The translations under genes and the position numbers were made by a program. Below, in pieces: positions 55,310 to 60,000 of a stretch of 60,000 nucleotides of DNA (the first letter of the stretch is position 1; the number at the start of each line of letters is the position of its first letter). The notes under the pieces are model-generated. The model made no database searches and was not told where the DNA came from. It saw nothing but the letters and a program-made list of their open reading frames with translations. The DNA is from Gnetum montanum (lineage: Eukaryota > Streptophyta > Gnetopsida > Gnetales > Gnetaceae): positions 440,143 through 500,142 of the forward strand of contig MNCI01009594.1 of NCBI GenBank assembly GCA_015680685.1, in the 5' to 3' direction.

Positions 55310-56285
55310 AAAGGAGAAAATGATGATGTCAATTGGGGTGAGCTAGAAATTCCTCATAATTTAAAATAAGAGCCCCTTGAATTGAAGACACTACTGATTG
55401 GAATGGAGTACATATTTCTAAAAAATAGTAGACCGGTTATCATTAATGCTAAGCTTACTACTGAATAGAAGAAAAGGTTGATAAAATTTATGGAAAAATA
55501 GTTAGTAGCCTTTTCTTGGTCATATTCCAAACTTATTTGGATAGATCCAAGAATATGCTAGCACCGAATATACATTGACCCTACCGCGAAGCCAAAACAA
55601 TAGCTACAATGGCATTTGAATCCTAAGTTAAAACATATTATCAAAGAAGAGATTGAACAACTCCTCAAAGCAAGATTCGTCTACCCTATTTCCTCAACAT
55701 GGAAACTTTCAAGGATTATTTTCCATTGTCTTTCATCAACCAAGTGTTGAACATCATTTCATGGCACAAGTATTACATCTTTCTAGATGACTATAATGGC
55801 TATAACCAAATCCAAATTGCACCAAAGGACTAGGCAAAAATAACTTTCATAAGTCCTTGGGGAACTTTTTCTTACCATCAGATGCCATTTGGTCTATGTA
55901 ATGCCCCAAGCACATTTGAATGATTATTTCTTAGCATTTTCCAACAATATATTGGTAGTGGGATAGATGTCTTTATGGATGATTTTTTTTACCTACAGAG
56001 CTACATTCAACAATCCCTGGACCATCTTGAGTAGGTGTTAAAGAGATGTGTTGAAACAAATCTCTAGCTCAATTGGCAAAAGAGCCATCTTATGGTCCAG
56101 GAAGACATAGTCTTGGGGTATCACATATTAAAAATAGGAATTGAGGTGGACGTTGAAAAAATAAGGGTCATCCAAGGAATACCCCGCCAATCTAAAACAA
56201 TCAAAGAAGTTTGGTCATTCCTTGGTCATACTCGCTACTATCGGTGCTTCATCAAAAAATTTTCAAAATCACCAAGCCATTGGTA
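55310..56285 (+). pseudogene. pol: Reverse transcriptase of element F, internally deleted
   Basis: Linker: SRPVIINAKLT, LVAFSWSYSKL, HRIYIDPTAKPK, LNPKLKHIIKEEIEQLLKARFVYPIS (55430-55690). It jumps from ISSTW to KDYFPLSFINQVLNI: the segment normally holding WVSPVxVVPKKGG ... RVCIDYRKLN is missing. The palm follows: IFLDDYNGYNQIQIAPKD, ISPWGTFSYHQMPFGLCNAPSTFE, then DVFMDDFF as the catalytic box (YxDD-type with FMDD) and LGYHILKIGIEVD, SFLGHTRYYRCFIKKFS. Deletion of the first RT motifs means no activity. Confidence 0.82.
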
Positions 56286-56985
56286 GAATTCACAAAGAAG
56301 GATGCATCATTTATTTGGACCCCTACATGTGAAGTAGCATTTCAATAATTGAAGAAAAAGCTTGTTGAAACTCGCATTCTTCAAGCACCAGCTTGGTCTA
56401 AACTATTTCATGTGATGAATAATGCATCAAATTATGTTTTTGGGGTAGTGCTTACGTAGATGGATGATCAAAAACATCCATATTACATTCACTACAAAAT
56501 CTAGAGCATTGCAGGTGCCCAACTGAACTACACCACCACAGAAAAGGAGTTGATGGTAGTGGTGTTCACCTTAGAGAAGTTCAGGCACTATGTGCTTGGC
56601 TACAAAGTGTTTGTGCACATAGATCATAGCACCATCAAATTTCTAATGAATAAACCAATGGTGAGCCCCCATGTCATATAGTGGCTCATGACTTTGTAGG
56701 AGTTTGATCTCATGATGGTAGATTGAAAAGGTGTAGAAAATGTGATCACAGATCACTTATCACAACTAAGATGAGATGACAAGGAGAAAGAGAGACCTTT
56801 ATCTGATCAATTCTCTGACGAATCTCTCCTTGTAGGTGCTATTAATGCACAAATTCCCAATGAACCAAGATGGTATGACATCATCCTCGCTTATCTACAA
56901 AATTCCCTAAACCATGCTCAATCTTTTGGATCTCTTCCTTCAAACTTAGTCATGGGGGAGATGGCCACCCATACTAACACCTTAG
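56286..56985 (+). pseudogene. pol: RNase H and integrase linker of element F
   Basis: VMNNASNYVFGVVL, LNYTTTEKELMVVVFTLEKFRHYVLGYKV, VHIDHSTIKFLMNKP and GVENVITDHLSQL in order, the gypsy RNase H with its YTTTEKELLAVV-type helix and DHSxIK strand. It is followed by FSDESLLVGAINAQI and PRWYDIILAYLQN, the start of the linker before the integrase zinc finger. Coding similarity stops near 56950 and sequence becomes T-rich. Integrase is not present downstream. Confidence 0.82.
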
Positions 56986-58972
56986 ATGGCTCCTCAATTT
57001 TTGACTTTTTTTTTCTGCATTTCTAGTTTTACAAATTTTTATTTTCATCTTCTTTGTTTTACATTCTCATTTTACATATTTGTATTTTTCAAGTTATTGA
57101 TCTTTTCTTAGGTTTTTTTTTACACCAATGTTAATATATTCAAAATTTGTTATCTACTCTTTTACTTTCTTTTATGGTTATGTTTTCTTGTGTTTGATGT
57201 GTTTCTCTAGTTTTTCTACTAATAAGGTGGTAGGTACAATGGGAATGCACTACTTGATGGTGGTATGCTTCATTTGTAATTTGATTATTGATGTCTGGTT
57301 TCTGACTTTGAATGTCGTTACTAATGACTGAGACATGGTTTCTTTTCATGTAACAGGTAATGAGTCCACATCATCCACTCATCCACATACCCTATGGTTT
57401 TCCTTGTTTTGGAAACATTCAGTCTCTTCTTCATTAATGCAACTTTAATAAATTGATAACTTGTGTAGTTTCTAGAATTGCGAAGGAATCAAAGGTTTGG
57501 ACAAGGTATGACTTCAAAGGGATGCATTATTCTATGTTCTTTTCTATTTTCCTATGTGGAGGAGTGTTCTCATAAGCTTCTCACCATTCTATGCCATTTC
57601 ATAATAGGAAGTCAAATAAGTCCTTGCATGGTGTGATCCACATCATAGAAAAAAAGATGAGTATTCAAAGCACATCCCTTGGACAAAATAAATGTGGAAA
57701 AAATGCATGGGTCTTTGCATGGTGTGGTTCCCATTCAAAAAAACCATGGGAATTCAAAGCACACCCCTTAGAATAAATAAAAGGGCTATAAGCACTAGTT
57801 ATGAGACTTGTCTTGTCTCCTCTAACTAAGGCCTTTTCTCACTTTGTACCTTCATTCCAATTTAGAATGGTGGTTGTTTTGTGGAAGAATTCTTGTGTCT
57901 TAGGGGATGAACTAGCTTTAGAATGTTGATGTGAAGTCACTAAAAGTGGTTGGTTTTGATCTGGACTAAGGATGGATCCTACCAAGTCATTTAATCACAA
58001 ACTCCACAAGGGATTGCATGCGACCATAATTAGGAACTCCATTCCACTCTCTCTATCATCCATCTTTGCTTTTCATGCCTCACCTCATTGCCAGTTTCAT
58101 GTTTTGATTTAATGTTTTGGTTTTATATGTCGAGTTTCTCAATTAGTTACTTTTGAGGTTTTGTACTTAACTTTCCATAACCATTAATCATCAATGGTGC
58201 CCATAGACTCCTTGGTTTGAAGTTATGTATGGGCATAAAAGACCTATTCCTACTTTGGTAAGAACCCACTTGCATTTCTTTTGGTTTGGTTATGATAAGT
58301 TCTTTACCCATAGACATTGTTACGATCAAATTATTTTTATTTACCCCATCTATATCATCAAATTGTATCCACCTTCACAACTATTTATAATAAACTCCTT
58401 TTTATTGTTGTAAATACCGTCTTTTTAGTATTCCTTGTGTTAAGCTTTTTCTAAATTATATGGGTCGCTTCTCTTACTTAACCCATTTATCAGTCTTTCC
58501 ACTAATGATATCAAGCAACCAATCTATCACAATCACAACCTAGCTAGATAACATACTGATGAGACAAGGTATGCAGCCATTATCTATTTCACTATATATA
58601 CTAATCCTTGGTCTTGTTGTGATTGTAGTGGGAAGCATGGACTAGAAGCAGGACTATCTTCACCAAGGAGGATGAAACCATATCACTCCTAGAAGATTTT
58701 TCATAATCACTAGATCTCTTCTATCTCTCCCTCATTCTTCTATTTCCAAGAGGGGTTAGATGTCCTTTGGATTTGTTGGTGTTCTTCCCCATTGTCATGA
58801 ACACAAAATTTTGTACACAATTGTAATATTTCATGCTCGGGAACTTTTGTATTTGTTTGTTTTCTCTGTGTCACTTTGCATGTCAATCAAATAATTCCAC
58901 AGCCCCTAATATATTTTGTAAAGGACTTGTTCTTCTTCTTTTATACTCTAGGATGAGTTTTCATTTAGTCAT
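56986..58972 (+). other. 3' noncoding region of element F
   Basis: AT-rich, no recognised ORF; position fits the spacer that Athila elements hold between integrase and PPT. A segment of about 60 bp is duplicated: TTGCATGGTGTG at 57623 and 57717, each followed by ATTCAAAGCACAYCCCTT (57663, 57751). Confidence 0.65.
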
Positions 58973-58979
58973 GGGGGTA

Positions 58980-59866
58980 TGATAAATTATGTTTTTCAAT
59001 GCTTTGATATTAGGGAGGCTATGATATCAGATACACGATATTAGGTATGCAATATCATAGCCCAGGATGCGATATCGTACATTCGATATCGCAGGGTTAC
59101 TCCCAAGTCTATAAATATAGCACCCAGGTGCACAACTGGAAGTAAGTTTTTAGCAGTCAAGTAGAAAAACTCGTGCAATTTGTTCATTTAAAAGTTAGAA
59201 TATTTTCCAAGTGCTTGTAGTAGGAGGTCTAATTGTGAATGAATCTTTATTCATGCATTGATGTACCTAAGCACACCATTTTGTTGGTAATAAAGATGAA
59301 CTCTTTAATCCATTCCTTGTAACACTTGAGACTTTCTCTCCTATGCATTTACGTATTGTTATTTCATGAAATTTACATTAATTTTATTTATGCAATAAAT
59401 AATTTTGATCAATTAAGCAAATCATTAAATTACACAAGCACAGCCCCTTCGATCATACATGTAATAGTTAGTAGCTCAGAAACGACTAGCATTTGATAGC
59501 CTAGTAATGTTTGCACAAATTTCAGGATGTGTTCAGAAAGAGAGAACGGTTACTTGTGTTAGGCTATATTAGACTATAGTTTACTTAGCGATTAATTGCT
59601 ATTACTTTTAATCACTCTTACTTTTATTCTTATTGTAGGTAAGTAATTCCATAGAAACACAAAATAATAAAAATCTTATGCCTTAGTCACACTTACCCAT
59701 ACAATTGCATTCCACAAGTGGGACTAGGAAGACAACAAATGAACAACACGCACACACTATTTAGCTATAGTGTAATTAGTAATTATAGTCTATGGAATTC
59801 AACCGGATTGCATGTGAATTCTTGTGATTCATATGGTTGGGTGTACAAGTACCTTACCGCTCATCA
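58980..59866 (+). repeat. Right LTR of element F
   Basis: 887 bp, TGATAAATTATG ... CGCTCATCA, preceded by ATGGGGGTA. It contains a perfect inverted repeat at 59069-59092 (GCGATATCG, six bases, CGATATCGC). It serves as 3' LTR of F and, as PBS and leader follow, also as 5' LTR of the next unit. Confidence 0.9.
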
Positions 59867-60000
59867 TTGGCACCACTGTTAGGGACTGTAGTTCTTCATG
59901 CACTATCTAAATCTAGTGAATCTTAGTAACCTCATTGTTCAAACCCCTAAAATCAAATCCTACAAAAACAAAAATTATTATCATTAATTTAAATCTCAAC
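59867..60000 (+). mobile_element. PBS and leader of a second F-type unit, cut by window end
   Basis: 59868-59884 is a PBS and 59885-60000 aligns base for base with the leader at 52417-52535 (CACTATCTAAATCTAGTGAA, ATTATTATCATTAATTTAAA). This sequence is internal to an element and should not follow a terminal 3' LTR. Confidence 0.85.

Larger units (their letters stand above)
51490..59866 (+). mobile_element. Element F: Athila-like LTR retrotransposon, integrase missing
   Basis: 5' LTR 51490-52398, PBS 52400-52416, gag, protease, RT, RNase H, noncoding block, PPT-like GGGGG (58973-58977), LTR 58980-59866. RT with GLCNAPSTF, RNase H ending in GVENVITDHLSQL followed by an FSDESLL...PRWYDIILAYL linker, and a tRNA-Asp-type PBS place it with Athila. 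The linker to integrase breaks off at about 56985 and no integrase follows. The right LTR is followed by a second PBS and leader. The flank left of the first LTR is ctcat (51485-51489); no right-hand duplication can be tested. Confidence 0.85.

Noticed and set aside
58980-60000. Right LTR of F as a plain 3' LTR with host flank
   Set aside because: PBS and leader homology continues to the end of the window.
1-60000. tRNA, rRNA, snRNA or microRNA genes
   Set aside because: No cloverleaf, rRNA or known snRNA sequence was recognised; palindromes in LTRs are too short and repetitive to call as microRNA precursors.

Overview
The window looks like intergenic DNA from a large, repeat-rich plant genome. 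I recognise no host gene, rRNA or tRNA. Nearly every supported feature is a decayed Ty3/gypsy LTR retrotransposon of two plant-specific types: Tat-like (RT with GLKNxGATYQ, two RNase H domains, LTRs starting TGAAACA) and Athila-like (RT with GLCNAPSTF, PBS resembling the tRNA-Asp type). Coding regions are full of stops and frameshifts, and paired LTRs differ mostly by transitions, so the copies are old. The seed-plant assignment is an inference; a gymnosperm is possible but cannot be shown from this sequence.

Positions 1-50094 form a stack of insertions. Element B (16008-34030, minus strand, 18.0 kb) sits in the pol gene of element A (9497-40047, plus) with target duplication GATAG. A sits in the 3' LTR of element C (987-41019, plus). 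C sits in the gag of element D (1-47753, plus; its 5' LTR lies left of the window). D appears to sit in the leader of element E (47754-50094, minus; only leader, PBS and 5' LTR are visible). B is the most complete: LTR, PBS, gag, protease, an antisense gene, RT, RNase H, second RNase H, integrase, PPT, LTR. A has lost gag-pro by a deletion that fuses its 5' LTR to the antisense gene. C and D both carry gag-pro but no RT or integrase.

The most interesting item is the antisense gene lying between protease and RT in B (plus strand, about 23261-27850) and, as a truncated homologue, in A (minus strand, about 11154-12934). Both copies encode the same ordered segments: one resembling an FCP1/NIF-type HAD phosphatase whose active-site Asp is lost, then a conserved plant-transposon-type domain. 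Intron sites lie at matching places. B additionally retains a coiled-coil tail and a TATA-like box.

Positions 50095-51489 are unassigned DNA with local repeats. Positions 51490-60000 hold Athila-like element F (LTR-gag-pro-RT-RH, integrase missing). Its right LTR is followed by a second PBS and leader, so LTR-internal-LTR-internal continues beyond the window. Several minisatellites, palindrome arrays, a perfect 107-bp duplication and a 42-C homopolymer next to an N complete the picture.
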